DNA of 62,463 nt from JBNJGB01 sp051747385 (GCA_051747385.1 JBNJGB010000037.1:1-62463); one strand, 5' to 3'; counted from the first letter of the stretch, positions 33,983 to 43,385 are shown. Translations and numbers: made by a program. The notes: generated by a model not told the origin, from the letters alone.

Positions 33983-34582
33983 TCAGCGCAGGAGGCCCTC
34001 CAGGGCGGCTTCCAAGGTGGCGCGGTCGGTCACGCGCTCGGCCCGGAGGCCCACCTCGAGGGCCGCCGCGACGTTGTCCGCGCGGTCGTCGACGTAGCGG
34101 ATGCGCTCCGGGGGATGGGAGACGAGGGCCAGCGCCGCCTCGAAGGCCCGGCGATCCGGCTTCGTCGCGCCCAGGTCGAAGGAGTACAGCAGCCTCTCCG
34201 CGCCGGGCAGCGGGCCCAGGGCGCGGATGTGGACCGGGTCCGTGTTGCTCAGGACGCCGTAGGGGACGGCCAGGCGCTCCACCAGCCTCGGGACCCACGG
34301 CCGCCAGCGGACGACGGCGCCCCAGACATCGAGGAGCACCTCCATGGGCACCGGGCGGCCGGCGGCCTCCTCCACGCGACGGCGCATCCCCTCCGCGTCG
34401 AGGCGCCCCACGTCGCCGTCCGCCTTGGCCCCGCTGTCGTGGAACGCCGGGTGGAACGCGACCGGGTCGTAGCCGTGATCAGCCCACCGCCGCTCGGCCC
34501 GATCCATGTCCACGTCGACCAGCACGCCGCCCAGGTCGAACAGCACGAACTCGACGGGTCCGGCGGCGCGGCGCGCGTCCAT
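33983..34582 (-). CDS. HAD-superfamily hydrolase
   Basis: 199 residues. Motif I FVLFDLGGVLVDVD (two Asp), motif II in YGVLSNTDP, motif III around LGATKPDRRAFEAAL and motif IV RIRYVDDRADNVAAALEVG are all present: a subfamily IA phosphatase of the epoxide-hydrolase-N or glucose-1-phosphatase type. ATG 34582 was chosen because the conserved core starts 17 residues later. The substrate is not predictable. It is divergent from the Clp gene, sharing its promoter region. Confidence 0.85.
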   Translation of the reverse strand: MDARRAAGPVEFVLFDLGGVLVDVDMDRAERRWADHGYDPVAFHPAFHDSGAKADGDVGRLDAEGMRRRVEEAAGRPVPMEVLLDVWGAVVRWRPWVPRLVERLAVPYGVLSNTDPVHIRALGPLPGAERLLYSFDLGATKPDRRAFEAALALVSHPPERIRYVDDRADNVAAALEVGLRAERVTDRATLEAALEGLLR

Positions 34583-34611
34583 TGCCGGTGCTCGATCCGC
34601 TGTGCTATCCA
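34582..34611 (+). promoter_or_regulatory. Candidate promoter of the Clp ATPase gene
   Basis: TTGCCG (34582-34587), 18-bp spacer, TATCCA (34606-34611), 23 bp before the ATG. It overlaps the start of the divergent HAD gene. Confidence 0.4.
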
Positions 34612-34634
34612 CCTGCCTGCTTCCTGTCGGGGGG

Positions 34635-37157
34635 ATGATGCGCCGGAGCGTCGAGGTCCAGAACATTCTCGCGGAGGCCGAGGACATGGCCGGGAGCGCG
34701 GGGCACGCGCTCACGACCGGTCACATCCTCCTGGGGATGCAGACGAGGGCCAACCGCGCCGCGCAGCTGCTCGGCGACCTCCGCCTGGACGACGATCGTA
34801 TCCTCGACGCGCTCCGATCCGTCAAAGAGGACGACGGCGGGCTGGCGGAGTCCGACGACGTCCTGGAGCGGGTCGGCGAGCGGATGGTCCACTCGACGCG
34901 GCGCACGGACGCGCCCATGGTGTCGAGCCTGCACCTGCTGCTGGCGCTCACCCGCGACAAGGACACCGTGGCCTACCGGATGTTCCAGCGCATGGGCGTG
35001 CAGCCGCGCGACGTCCGCACCCTGGCCCTATCGCGGATCCACGGCCCCATGCCCCGGGCGATCCAGCAGGCGGCGGACCGGAGCCGCGCCTTCCGCGACG
35101 AGCCGACCCGGAACGTGGCCCTGGCGGATGACGAGCCGGCGCCGCAGCCCCGGGCCGAACGGGACCCCGCCCCCCGACCCGCGGTGGCGCAGACCTCCGC
35201 GCCGGAGCCCCCGCCCCTCGAGGACGAGCGCCCCTTTCCACCGCTCCTCCGGGAGAGCCGGCGCACGCGTCCCGAAGGTCCCCCGACGCCCGAGGAGGAG
35301 GCCGCGGCCCCCTATCGCCTCGACCCGGACGAGTATCCGCACCTGACCTCCCTGGGCCGGAACCTCACGGCCGAGGCCGCCGCGGGCCACATCGACCCGG
35401 TGGTGGGCCGGGACCTGCTCATCGACTCGATGATCGACATCCTCAACAAGCGCCGGAGCAACAACCCCTGCCTGGTGGGGGAGCCCGGCGTGGGGAAGAC
35501 CGCCGTGGTGGAGGGGCTCGCCGTGGTCCTCCTGAAGCACGGCGAGCGGGTGCCGGCCCTGCGGGACCGCGTGCTCGTGGGCATCGACGTGGGCGCCCTC
35601 GTGGCGGGGACCGAGCTCCGCGGCGCCTTCTCGCGGCGCATGTCGGAGCTCAAGGAGGAGGTGCGCCGGGCGGCGGGCCGCGTCATCGTCTTCATCGACG
35701 AGCTCCACACGCTCATCGGGGCCGGCAGCGGGGACGGGGCCCTGGACGCCGCCAACGACCTGAAGGCGGCCCTGGCGCGGGGCGAGTTCCCGTGCATCGG
35801 CGCGACGACCACCCGGGAGTACCACCGCTACGTGGCCCGGGACCCGGCGCTGGAGCGGCGCTTCCAGCCCCTCGAGGTCGAGGAGCCCTCCGAGGAGGAG
35901 GCCCTGATCATCCTCGAGGGCATCAAGGAGCAGTACGAGGCCCACCACGGGGTCGTGTACCTGGAGGAGGCCCTGGAGGCGGCGGTGCGCATGAGCCGGC
36001 GCTACATCGTGGAGCGGCGCCTGCCCGACAAGGCCATCAACCTCGTGGACACGGCGGCGGCGCGGGCCGTGCGGAAGGGCACGGAGACCGTGGAGCCCCG
36101 CGACGTGGCCGAGGTGGTCGGCGAGATCGCGCACATCCCGGTGGAGCGCCTCCTGATGAGCGACGCCGAGCGCATCCTGGGCATCCGCGACTTCCTGGCG
36201 GAGCGCATCGTCGGCCACGGGGAGGTGCTGGACGTCGTCTCGGAGGTCATCCAGCGGAACAGCGCGGGGTTCGCCTCGCAGCGGCCCATCGGGTCGTTCC
36301 TGTTCCTGGGCCCGACCGGCGTCGGCAAGACGGAGACCGCCAAGGTCCTGGCGGACTTCCTGTTCTGCACGAAGGAGGCCCTGACCCGCTTCGACATGAG
36401 CGAGTACATGGAGCGCCACGCCGTGAGCCGCCTGCTGGGCGCCGCGCCGGGATACGTGGGCCACGAGGAGGCGGGCGCGCTGACGGCGGCCCTGACGCGG
36501 CGGCCCTATCAGATCGTCCTGTTCGACGAGATCGAGAAGGCCCACGCGGACGTCCTCAACATCCTCCTGCAGATCCTGGACGAGGGGCGCATCACCGACG
36601 CCAAGGGCCACGTGCTCAGCTTCTCGAACACCGTCGTCATCATGACCAGCAACCTGGGCGCCGAAGCGCTGGACGGCTACCGGCGCAAGCGGATCGGCTT
36701 CGGGGACGCCGGCGACGACCTGTCCGGGGTGGGCCGCGAGGACCTGGCGCGCGTGCAGGAGGCGGCGCGGAAGTCCCTGCCGCCGGAGCTCTGGGGGCGC
36801 ATCGACGAGAAGTGCGTGTTCGGGCCCCTCGGCCGGGAGGAGGTGGCCGACATCGCGCGCCTGCTGGCGGCGGAGTCGTCGGATCAGCTCCGGACCTCCA
36901 CCGGCATCGCCTACACCATCACCCCGGAGGTGGTCGACCACCTCATCGAGCGGGGCGGCTGGGAGCCGGCCCTGGGGGCGCGGCCCATGCGGAACGCGGT
37001 GAAGCGGGTGTGCGAGACGGCCGTCGCCCGGGCGGTGCTCGAGGGGCGGGCGAAGAAGGGCGACCGCCTGCGGCTGGAGATCGTCGAGGGCGGCCTGGAG
37101 GTCGTGAACGAGGACCCCGAGGAGTCGGCGGAGGACGCTCCGCCGGCCGAGGCCTGA
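34635..37157 (+). CDS. ATP-dependent Clp protease ATP-binding subunit (ClpA/ClpC family)
   Basis: 840 residues. Clp N-domain repeats occupy 1-140 (AEDMAGSAGHALTTGHILLG and SSLHLLLALTRDKDTVAYRM). AAA-1 has Walker A GEPGVGKT and FIDELHTLIGAG; AAA-2 has GPTGVGKT, VLFDEIEKAHADVLNILLQI and MTSNLGAEAL. The start of AAA-2 resembles ClpA. Residues about 165-235 form an unusually long Pro/Glu/Arg-rich linker between N-domain and AAA-1. It unfolds substrates for ClpP; no clpP or clpS is in the window. Tandem ATGs at 34635 and 34638. Confidence 0.9.
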   Translation: MMRRSVEVQNILAEAEDMAGSAGHALTTGHILLGMQTRANRAAQLLGDLRLDDDRILDALRSVKEDDGGLAESDDVLERVGERMVHSTRRTDAPMVSSLHLLLALTRDKDTVAYRMFQRMGVQPRDVRTLALSRIHGPMPRAIQQAADRSRAFRDEPTRNVALADDEPAPQPRAERDPAPRPAVAQTSAPEPPPLEDERPFPPLLRESRRTRPEGPPTPEEEAAAPYRLDPDEYPHLTSLGRNLTAEAAAGHIDPVVGRDLLIDSMIDILNKRRSNNPCLVGEPGVGKTAVVEGLAVVLLKHGERVPALRDRVLVGIDVGALVAGTELRGAFSRRMSELKEEVRRAAGRVIVFIDELHTLIGAGSGDGALDAANDLKAALARGEFPCIGATTTREYHRYVARDPALERRFQPLEVEEPSEEEALIILEGIKEQYEAHHGVVYLEEALEAAVRMSRRYIVERRLPDKAINLVDTAAARAVRKGTETVEPRDVAEVVGEIAHIPVERLLMSDAERILGIRDFLAERIVGHGEVLDVVSEVIQRNSAGFASQRPIGSFLFLGPTGVGKTETAKVLADFLFCTKEALTRFDMSEYMERHAVSRLLGAAPGYVGHEEAGALTAALTRRPYQIVLFDEIEKAHADVLNILLQILDEGRITDAKGHVLSFSNTVVIMTSNLGAEALDGYRRKRIGFGDAGDDLSGVGREDLARVQEAARKSLPPELWGRIDEKCVFGPLGREEVADIARLLAAESSDQLRTSTGIAYTITPEVVDHLIERGGWEPALGARPMRNAVKRVCETAVARAVLEGRAKKGDRLRLEIVEGGLEVVNEDPEESAEDAPPAEA

Positions 37158-37161
37158 CGCC

Positions 37162-37587
37162 GTGGCGGACTCCGGGACCACGAGGCGAGGCATGTCGCCC
37201 CGCCGGGTGTGGGCGGGGCGCGTGGCGCTGCTGCTGTTCCTGGCGGGCGGGCTGATCCTGTGGCGCCTGATGGAGCCCGTGGAGACGTTCGTCGCCTTCG
37301 ACGTGCCGCCGACGACGCCGACGGGAGAGGGGCCGCCCCTGACCCGGCGCGCGCTCCGGGGGATCGAGGGCCAGGTCCTGGACCCGGACGGGGAGGCCGT
37401 GGCGCGGGTCCAGCTGGACCTGCCGACGGGCGTCCGCGGGCCGACCACGCCGCCCGTGGTGCTGCGCCTGCCGCGGGACGACTACCGGATGTCGCTGCGG
37501 CTCGTGGGGCGATCGGGGCAGCTCGTGGAGCGCGACCTGGCCCTGACCATCGAAGACGCCGGCTATCGGCGCGTGGACCTGGAGTGA
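37162..37587 (+). CDS. Hypothetical single-pass membrane protein
   Basis: 141 residues, starting at GTG 4 bp after the Clp stop. One N-terminal transmembrane helix (ALLLFLAGGLILWRLM) and a beta-rich extracytoplasmic domain resembling carboxypeptidase-regulatory or Ig folds (EGQVLDPDGEAVARVQLDLP). Probably cotranscribed with the Clp gene; function unknown. Confidence 0.65.
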   Translation: MADSGTTRRGMSPRRVWAGRVALLLFLAGGLILWRLMEPVETFVAFDVPPTTPTGEGPPLTRRALRGIEGQVLDPDGEAVARVQLDLPTGVRGPTTPPVVLRLPRDDYRMSLRLVGRSGQLVERDLALTIEDAGYRRVDLE

Positions 37588-37606
37588 CGGTCCGGAGGTG
37601 CGAGAC

Positions 37607-38578
37607 ATGAAGGTCGCGGTGCTCATCGGAGGTCGCAGCGGAGAGCACGACGTCTCCCTGGTCACCGGCCGCGCGGTGTCCGACGCCCTCGACCGCATCG
37701 GCTGGCCGCGCTTCGAGCTCCTCCTGGGCCGAGAGGGAGGCGCCTCGTGGCCCGGCGGCGAGGGGACCGTGGCCGACGGCCTGTCCGCCATGGCGCGCTG
37801 GGAGCCGGACGCGGCGTTCATCGCCATGCACGGCACCTACGGCGAGGACGGCCGCGTGCAGGGGGCGCTGGAGATGCTGGACGTGCCCTACCAGGGCTCC
37901 GGCGTGGCGGCGTCGGCCGTGGCGCTCGACAAGGCCCGGACCAAGCAGGTCTACGAGGCGGTCGGGCTGCCCGTGGCGCGGGATCGCGTGCTCACCCGCC
38001 GGGCGCTGGCGGCCGGCATCCCCTGGGAGGGACTGGTGGCAGGCCTGGGCCTGCCGCTGGTGCTCAAGACGGCCGAGAGCGGCTCGAGCGTGGGCGTGGA
38101 GGTCGTCGAGCGGGCCGGGGACCTGCCGCGCCGTGCCGAGGCGCTCCTGCGGGAGTCGGACCGGCTCGTCGTGGAGTCCTGGCTGCCGGGCGCGGAGCTC
38201 ACGTGTCCGGTCCTGGAGGACGCCGACGGCACGCCGGAGGCCCTGCCCCTCATCGAGATCCGGCCGCGGGGCGGGGGCTGGTTCGACTACGACACGAAGT
38301 ACGACCCCGAGGCCGTCGACGAGCTCTGCCCCGCCCCCGTCGACGAGGCGCTGGCCGCCGAGGTGTCGCGGCTGGGGCTCCTGGCCCACGAGGCCCTGGG
38401 CTGCCGGCACTACAGCCGCACGGACTTCAAGCTGGACGCCGAGGGCCGCCCACGGGTGCTCGAGACCAACACCCTGCCCGGCCTGACGCCGGCGAGCCTG
38501 GTCCCCAAGAGCGCCGCCGAGGCCGGGATCGCCTTCGACGACCTGATCCGCCACCTGCTGGAGCTGGCGGTCGGGTAG
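37607..38578 (+). CDS. ddl: D-alanine--D-alanine ligase
   Basis: 323 residues; makes D-Ala-D-Ala for peptidoglycan. IGGRSGEHDVSLVTG is the N-terminal signature, AMHGTYGEDGRVQGALEMLD and PYQGSGVAASAVALDKARTK are strongly conserved, and YSRTDFKLDAEGRPRVLETN with TLPGLTPASLVPKSA is the C-terminal ATP/Mg site. I chose ATG 37607 with GGAGG 8-9 bp upstream over the GTG at 37598. Confidence 0.92.
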   Translation: MKVAVLIGGRSGEHDVSLVTGRAVSDALDRIGWPRFELLLGREGGASWPGGEGTVADGLSAMARWEPDAAFIAMHGTYGEDGRVQGALEMLDVPYQGSGVAASAVALDKARTKQVYEAVGLPVARDRVLTRRALAAGIPWEGLVAGLGLPLVLKTAESGSSVGVEVVERAGDLPRRAEALLRESDRLVVESWLPGAELTCPVLEDADGTPEALPLIEIRPRGGGWFDYDTKYDPEAVDELCPAPVDEALAAEVSRLGLLAHEALGCRHYSRTDFKLDAEGRPRVLETNTLPGLTPASLVPKSAAEAGIAFDDLIRHLLELAVG

Positions 38579-38636
38579 ACCGTCGACCTCCTCCCGGGCA
38601 CGCCCGTCGTCTCGGGAGTGCGGCCGCCGTGCCGGC

Positions 38637-38702
38637 GGTCGGTGGGCGGCCCGTACGCGGTCGGTGGGCGGCCCGTACGCGGTCGGTGGGCGGCCCGTAC
38701 GC
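38637..38702. repeat. 22-bp tandem repeat, three units
   Basis: Three exact tandem copies of a 22-bp unit (GGTCGGTGGGCGG then CCCGTACGC) at 38637-38658, 38659-38680 and 38681-38702, with a partial unit after. It lies downstream of ddl. A short non-coding minisatellite, possibly variable between strains. Confidence 0.75.
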
Positions 38703-38812
38703 CGTACGGACACACGCTCGCGCGCGGGATGGCCCCGCCCCCACCCACCCTCCGTGACGGGATCGGGGCGGGTCGTTGCGCGATTTCTTCCGGCCGGCCG
38801 TAACCGGAGGGC

Positions 38813-39051
38813 CGCTAGGAGTCTGTAGTGTATTGCGGACCGAGCGAGCCCGAGACGATTTCGTCCAGATCGGCGTTCGACGGTTCCGTTGGCAGCGCCA
38901 AGCGCTGCCGCGCTGGCCCGAAGGGCCAGGAGAGCCGGCGACCGCAGGGAGCCGGAGAACCAGTAGGTTCGGCGGAGGGTTCTCGGGCGTCGAGATGGGC
39001 GGAAGCGGCCGGGAGTCGCGACGGGAGCATATGCGCTACAGGCTCCTAGTG
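38813..39051 (+). ncRNA. Element A copy 2: candidate structured noncoding RNA or mobile element
   Basis: Conserved cores 38837-38872 and 38957-39027 match copy 1 at 164-363. The end helix 38813-38836 with 39027-39051 has different sequence but still pairs (about 21-23 bp, three internal T/G wobbles plus one at the outer end and one bulge at 39030). The variable part is longer (38873-38956) and holds two perfect hairpins: GGCAGCGC-CAA-GCGCTGCC (38891-38909) and CTGGCCC-GAA-GGGCCAG (38913-38929). Hairpin GAACC-AGTA-GGTTC is at 38957-38970. The inner helix (38848-38856 with 38979-38988) is also kept. The right end overlaps the TAG stop of the minus-strand gene at 39046. 38703-38812 shows nothing else. 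Confidence 0.6.
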
Positions 39052-41253
39052 CCGGACGCGCCGGATCTCCCGGACGGAACGCTCCACGGCCCGGACGGCC
39101 TCGGGGCCGGGGTCGCGCTCGGCGTAGCGGACGGCCTCGAAGGCCTCGGTCACCGCGACGACGGCGTCGGCGGCCGGATAGCCGCTGGAGCGCAGGCGCG
39201 CCGCGAGCTCGCGGGGGGTCTCCTCGTCGCGCCGGGCGATGCCCTGGCGGCCCAGCACCTTCAGCATGCGGGCGTAGGCCTCGCCGACGCGGCCGCCCGG
39301 GGTCGGCCCCGACCGGCCGAGGCGGCCGCGGAGCCAGCTCAGCAAGGCCGCCAGGACGCCGAAGCGCCAAAGGAGGATCAGGACGATCGGCGTCGCGACG
39401 AGGGCCCAGGTCGTCGGATCCTTCGCCCACTTCTCCAGGCCCTTCTTCCACGACCCGGCGCGCTTCGGGTTGCCCTCGGGCCTGGGGAAGACGTCCCGCA
39501 GGTCGCCCATGGCCTCGCCGACGGCCGAGAAGAAGGCGATCTGCTTGTCCAGGTCGTACTCGACCACCCACTTGAACCACTGCAGGCGGAGGCTGTCGAT
39601 CCACTCCTCCACCATTCCCACGAAGCCCTCGCGCCCCGGCACGAGGACGGCGTTGGCCGGCGTCGGGTCGAACGTCACCCAGCCGTACTCGGGGAAGAGG
39701 ACCTCCACCCACGAGTGCGCGTCGGCCTGCCGGATGGCGTAGTAGTCGCCCACCGCGTTGTAGTCGCCGCCGTAGAAGCCGTTCACGATGCGGGTCGGGA
39801 CGTCCACGGTCCGCAACATGAGGGCCATGGCGGTGGCGAAGTACTCGCAGTGGCCCGACTTCCGCTCCAGCAGGAAGTCCTCCAGGGGCCGCTTCGGGTC
39901 GTGGCCGCCCTCCGTCGTATACGCGTAGTTCGACTTCAGGTGGCGCTCGAGGGCCGCGGCCTTGTCGTAGGCGGTCTCCGCGTCGGCGGTCACCGCGCGG
40001 GCCAGCGCCTCCACGGCGGGGTCCAGCTCGTCGGGTGTCTGGAGATAGAGCTTGGGCAGGCCGTCCGGGAGCGCTCCCTCCGCCTCTCGCAGGCGCTCGG
40101 CGTCCCGGCTCACCACCTGCGAGATCACCCGGTAGCGGAGGGCCACCTCGTCCGACACCCTCGTGGACACGTCCCCGGCGCCGTCCTGGTAGAACCGGAT
40201 GGAGTCCTTTCGCAGGCGGTCCAGCTCCGGCCGGGGGATGCTGAGGAGGCGCATCCGGGGCTGGCCGAAGATCATCCGCTGCCCCATGTCGAGCGGCTCC
40301 AGGTAGACGTCCTGGACCAGGCGCTCGGAGGGCAGGCGCTTCGACGGCTTCACGCGGTCGTGGATCCGCCAGCGCCCCGGGTCGGTCCGCGGGACCTCGA
40401 ACTGACCGGACTCTCCGCCCTTCTTCCACCGGATGCCGTCGTACGTGTCGAAGCTGATGCCCCGCATCCGGAGGTCCCGACGCCCGGCGCTCCCCTCGTC
40501 CCCGGGGATCTCCACGCGCATCACCACCCGCAGGTTCTGCTTGATGGTCCCGAAGTGGCCGAGCTGCACGGTGTCCGCGAAGCCCGACACCGACTGCCCG
40601 GAGCGGCCCTGCTTGAAGAAGAAGCCCATGCCGAGCCGCGGGAAGAAGAAGAAGATCACCAGGCTGAAGGCGAAGACGACCACCGCCAGCACGCTCGTGC
40701 CGGCGAGGAAGCGGCCGGTGACCAGGTCCCGGGCCTTCCACATGAGGTCGGCGGGGCGCTCTCCGACGCTGGCCTGCTCCTCCTGGAGCGTCTCCACGTC
40801 CCGCTGCAGGTGGAGCAGCACGAGGCCCCAGACCAGCAGGACGATGTAGGGCACGAACAGGAACAGGAACGACAGCGCCGGGTTCACCACGGCGCCGGCG
40901 ACGATGGCCATGAAGGTCAGGCCGTAGAGCTGGAAGACGTCCCGGGAGCTTCGGCTCTGGAACAGCCGCGTCACCACCATCACGAGGGCGAACAGGATGG
41001 CGTAGAGCAGGTAGTAGCCGGTGCTCCAGCCCATGACACCAAGGGCGACCATGGCCGCGAGGGTGGCCAGGGTCCACCACCGGGAGTGGGCCTCCACGCG
41101 CCGGCGCGGCGGGTCGTAGAACCAGGACGCGATCATCGCCCCGTAGGCGCCCACGACGGCCGGCAGCGGGATCTCGCCGCTCGTGGCCAGGGGCATGAGG
41201 CCCAGGGCCACCGTCGCGTAGAGCACCAGCTTGTGGAGGACGTCGAAGGTCAC
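39046..41253 (-). CDS. TgpA-like membrane transglutaminase (DUF3488-Transglut_core-DUF4129)
   Basis: 735 residues. Residues 1-215 carry about seven transmembrane helices (DUF3488). The periplasmic part (about 220-570) has the transglutaminase triad: Cys in KSGHCEYFATAMALML, His in QADAHSWVEVLFPEYG and Asp in TFDPTPANAVL. Another helix (TTWALVATPIVLILLWRFGV) precedes a cytoplasmic DUF4129 tail. TgpA of Pseudomonas is the best-known relative. It overlaps the DUF58 gene by 4 bp in a MoxR-DUF58-TgpA operon, the usual arrangement. Confidence 0.92.
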   Translation of the reverse strand: MTFDVLHKLVLYATVALGLMPLATSGEIPLPAVVGAYGAMIASWFYDPPRRRVEAHSRWWTLATLAAMVALGVMGWSTGYYLLYAILFALVMVVTRLFQSRSSRDVFQLYGLTFMAIVAGAVVNPALSFLFLFVPYIVLLVWGLVLLHLQRDVETLQEEQASVGERPADLMWKARDLVTGRFLAGTSVLAVVVFAFSLVIFFFFPRLGMGFFFKQGRSGQSVSGFADTVQLGHFGTIKQNLRVVMRVEIPGDEGSAGRRDLRMRGISFDTYDGIRWKKGGESGQFEVPRTDPGRWRIHDRVKPSKRLPSERLVQDVYLEPLDMGQRMIFGQPRMRLLSIPRPELDRLRKDSIRFYQDGAGDVSTRVSDEVALRYRVISQVVSRDAERLREAEGALPDGLPKLYLQTPDELDPAVEALARAVTADAETAYDKAAALERHLKSNYAYTTEGGHDPKRPLEDFLLERKSGHCEYFATAMALMLRTVDVPTRIVNGFYGGDYNAVGDYYAIRQADAHSWVEVLFPEYGWVTFDPTPANAVLVPGREGFVGMVEEWIDSLRLQWFKWVVEYDLDKQIAFFSAVGEAMGDLRDVFPRPEGNPKRAGSWKKGLEKWAKDPTTWALVATPIVLILLWRFGVLAALLSWLRGRLGRSGPTPGGRVGEAYARMLKVLGRQGIARRDEETPRELAARLRSSGYPAADAVVAVTEAFEAVRYAERDPGPEAVRAVERSVREIRRVRH

Positions 41254-42410
41254 GCGGCCTCCTCCGCCTCGGGCTCCTCGCCGCCGGGCACCGGCAGGTG
41301 CCGATCCGCGTCCACCGGGATCCCCGCCCGCCGCTGATCGAGGGTGACGACGGCGAGCCGCTCCACGTTCCGCCGCGTGTACTCGTCGAACAGGGGCACG
41401 CGCGTCCCGGCGCGCACCGTGCGGACCGGCAGGCCGGCCAGGATCTCGTAGATGCGGACGAGGACGACGTGTCCGCCGTCGGGCGCCACCCCGCCGTCGG
41501 CCGTGGCCAGGCCGACCGCGTAGCCCTCCTCCACCAGGGCCGTGGCCAGGTTTGCCACGTGCTCGATGGCGCGCTCCAGCCGGCGCCGGGCGGCCGGGAC
41601 GTCGCGCGGGATCACGTTGGCCAGGGTCAGCATCACCCGCCGCGCCGCGGGGCGCTGGCTTTCACGCACCACCAGCTTGTCCCGCCGCGCGGTCACCTTC
41701 CAGGCGATGGACCGGGCATCGTCACCGATGCGAGCGTCGCGGAGGGCGTAGAACTCGTCCCCCTGCCCGATCCGGGCGATCTCCTCCTCGGCGCCGGCCA
41801 CGATCGGGCGCAGGCTGGGCGGCGCCACCGGGCGGATCCGCGGGAAGACGAGGTAGCGGGCCGGGATGGGCACGAAGCGGCTCTTCTCGAAGAAGCCGAA
41901 CGGGAAGCGGGTCGTCAGGCGCAGTCCCGCCGTCGGTATCCAGCCCCGCGTGGAGGCCTCCACGCGCAGGTGGGCCGGCAGGGTTTCGCCCGGGGCCAGC
42001 CGCAGCACGAACGCGCGCCGCTGCTCCAGGCCCCAGGACGGTCCCACCAGCTCGGCGAGCTCCACCGAGTAGGAGACCAGCCGCCGCTTGGCGTTGTGCA
42101 GGTCGACCCGCACGAGCGCCGGCTGGCCCGCGAAGAGGTGGGGCGGATCGAAGCGCACGGCCCGCACGCCGCGCAGGGTCAGCTCGGACAGCACGCCGCT
42201 GATCATGATGAGGGACAGGAGGATGCCCAGCACCAGGTACAGGAGGTTGTTGCCGCTGTTCACGGCGCCGAAGCCGACGCCCAGGGTCACGAAGAACAGC
42301 AGCTTGCCCTCGCGGGTGAAGCGCAGGCGGCGGGGGATGGCCCGCCCCAGGCGACGGACCTCCCGCGGCGTGAGCGGCGCCGCGCGCTCGGACGGGGCGG
42401 CGACGGCCAC
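41250..42410 (-). CDS. DUF58-domain protein
   Basis: 386 residues. Two N-terminal transmembrane helices (FVTLGVGFGAVNSGNNLLYL, VLGILLSLIMISGVLSELTL) and the hallmark DUF58 segment YALRDARIGDDARSIAWKVTA around 225-245, followed by a vWA-like fold. Co-occurs with MoxR ATPases; thought to act as a chaperone partner in envelope or protein-complex assembly. Four bp before its start lies the stop of the MoxR gene. Confidence 0.9.
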   Translation of the reverse strand: MAVAAPSERAAPLTPREVRRLGRAIPRRLRFTREGKLLFFVTLGVGFGAVNSGNNLLYLVLGILLSLIMISGVLSELTLRGVRAVRFDPPHLFAGQPALVRVDLHNAKRRLVSYSVELAELVGPSWGLEQRRAFVLRLAPGETLPAHLRVEASTRGWIPTAGLRLTTRFPFGFFEKSRFVPIPARYLVFPRIRPVAPPSLRPIVAGAEEEIARIGQGDEFYALRDARIGDDARSIAWKVTARRDKLVVRESQRPAARRVMLTLANVIPRDVPAARRRLERAIEHVANLATALVEEGYAVGLATADGGVAPDGGHVVLVRIYEILAGLPVRTVRAGTRVPLFDEYTRRNVERLAVVTLDQRRAGIPVDADRHLPVPGGEEPEAEEAA

Positions 42411-42413
42411 GGC

Positions 42414-43385
42414 CTACAGGGGGACCGGGGTGGTCTCCAGGATCTCCCGGAGCACGTTCTCGGCCTCCTGCCGGCGCTCCGCGGCCCCGTCGTGCACGCT
42501 CCGCACGATGGCGCGGTGGCTGCACACGGGCAGGTAGAGGGCCTTCACGTCGTCCGGCAGCACGTGGTCCCGGCCGTGGAGGTACGCCCGGGCCTGGCAC
42601 GCCCGGTACAGGGCGATGGCGCCGCGCGTGGACACGCCCAGGGCCAGGTACGGGCTGTCGCGCGTCGCGGCGACGAGGCGCTGGAGGTAGTCCAGCACCG
42701 GGTCGGAGCAGGTGAGCTGGACGACGCGCTCCTGCATGGCGGCCACGTCCTCGGCGTGCAGCACCGCCTCCACCGAGTCGGCCGCGTCGCGGAAGCCCAG
42801 GGCCCGCACGATGCGCCGCTCCACGTCCGGCGCGGGGTAGCCGATGGTCACGCGGACCAGGAAGCGGTCGAGTTGAGACTCCGGCAGCGGATAGGTCCCC
42901 GCGAACTCCAGCGGGTTCTGCGTGGCGAGCACCATGAACGGCCTCGGCAGGGGCCAGGTCCGATCGTCTACGGTCACCTGCTGCTCGTTCATGGCCTCGA
43001 GCAGGGCGCTCTGGGTGCGCGGCGTAGTCCGGTTGATCTCGTCGGCGAGCACGAGGTTGGCGAAGACCGGGCCCGGCCGGAACTCGAACTCGGAGCGCTC
43101 GCGGTCGAAGACGCTCACGCCGAGGATGTCGGCGGGGAGCAGGTCGCTCGTGAACTGCACGCGCTTGAAGCTGCAGCCCAGGGCGCGCGCCACCGCCCGG
43201 GCCAGGGTCGTCTTGCCCACGCCGGGCACGTCCTCGAAGAGCACGTGGCCCTGGGCGAGCATGGCCACGAGGGTCAGCTCCACCTGCTCGCGCTTGCCCA
43301 CGAACAGCGACTCGATGGCCTCGATCATCCGCTGCAGGCGGGCGTGATCCTCGGCGTGCCCCGCCTGCGAGCTCTCCAGGTTCAC
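42414..43385 (-). CDS. MoxR-family AAA ATPase
   Basis: 323 residues, starting at GTG overlapping the FAH gene stop (GTGA). Walker A EDVPGVGKTTLARAVA, FKRVQFTSDLLPADILGVSV, Walker B NLVLADEINRTTPRTQSALL and sensor 1 FMVLATQNPLEFAGTYPLPE are intact. ATP-dependent chaperone for the DUF58/TgpA system downstream. Confidence 0.93.
   Translation of the reverse strand: MNLESSQAGHAEDHARLQRMIEAIESLFVGKREQVELTLVAMLAQGHVLFEDVPGVGKTTLARAVARALGCSFKRVQFTSDLLPADILGVSVFDRERSEFEFRPGPVFANLVLADEINRTTPRTQSALLEAMNEQQVTVDDRTWPLPRPFMVLATQNPLEFAGTYPLPESQLDRFLVRVTIGYPAPDVERRIVRALGFRDAADSVEAVLHAEDVAAMQERVVQLTCSDPVLDYLQRLVAATRDSPYLALGVSTRGAIALYRACQARAYLHGRDHVLPDDVKALYLPVCSHRAIVRSVHDGAAERRQEAENVLREILETTPVPL

Noticed and set aside
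38813..39051. Element A as an ordinary MITE with conserved terminal inverted repeats
   Set aside because: The terminal arms share almost no sequence between copies, only complementarity; a MITE keeps arm sequence for its transposase. CTAG ends leave some doubt.
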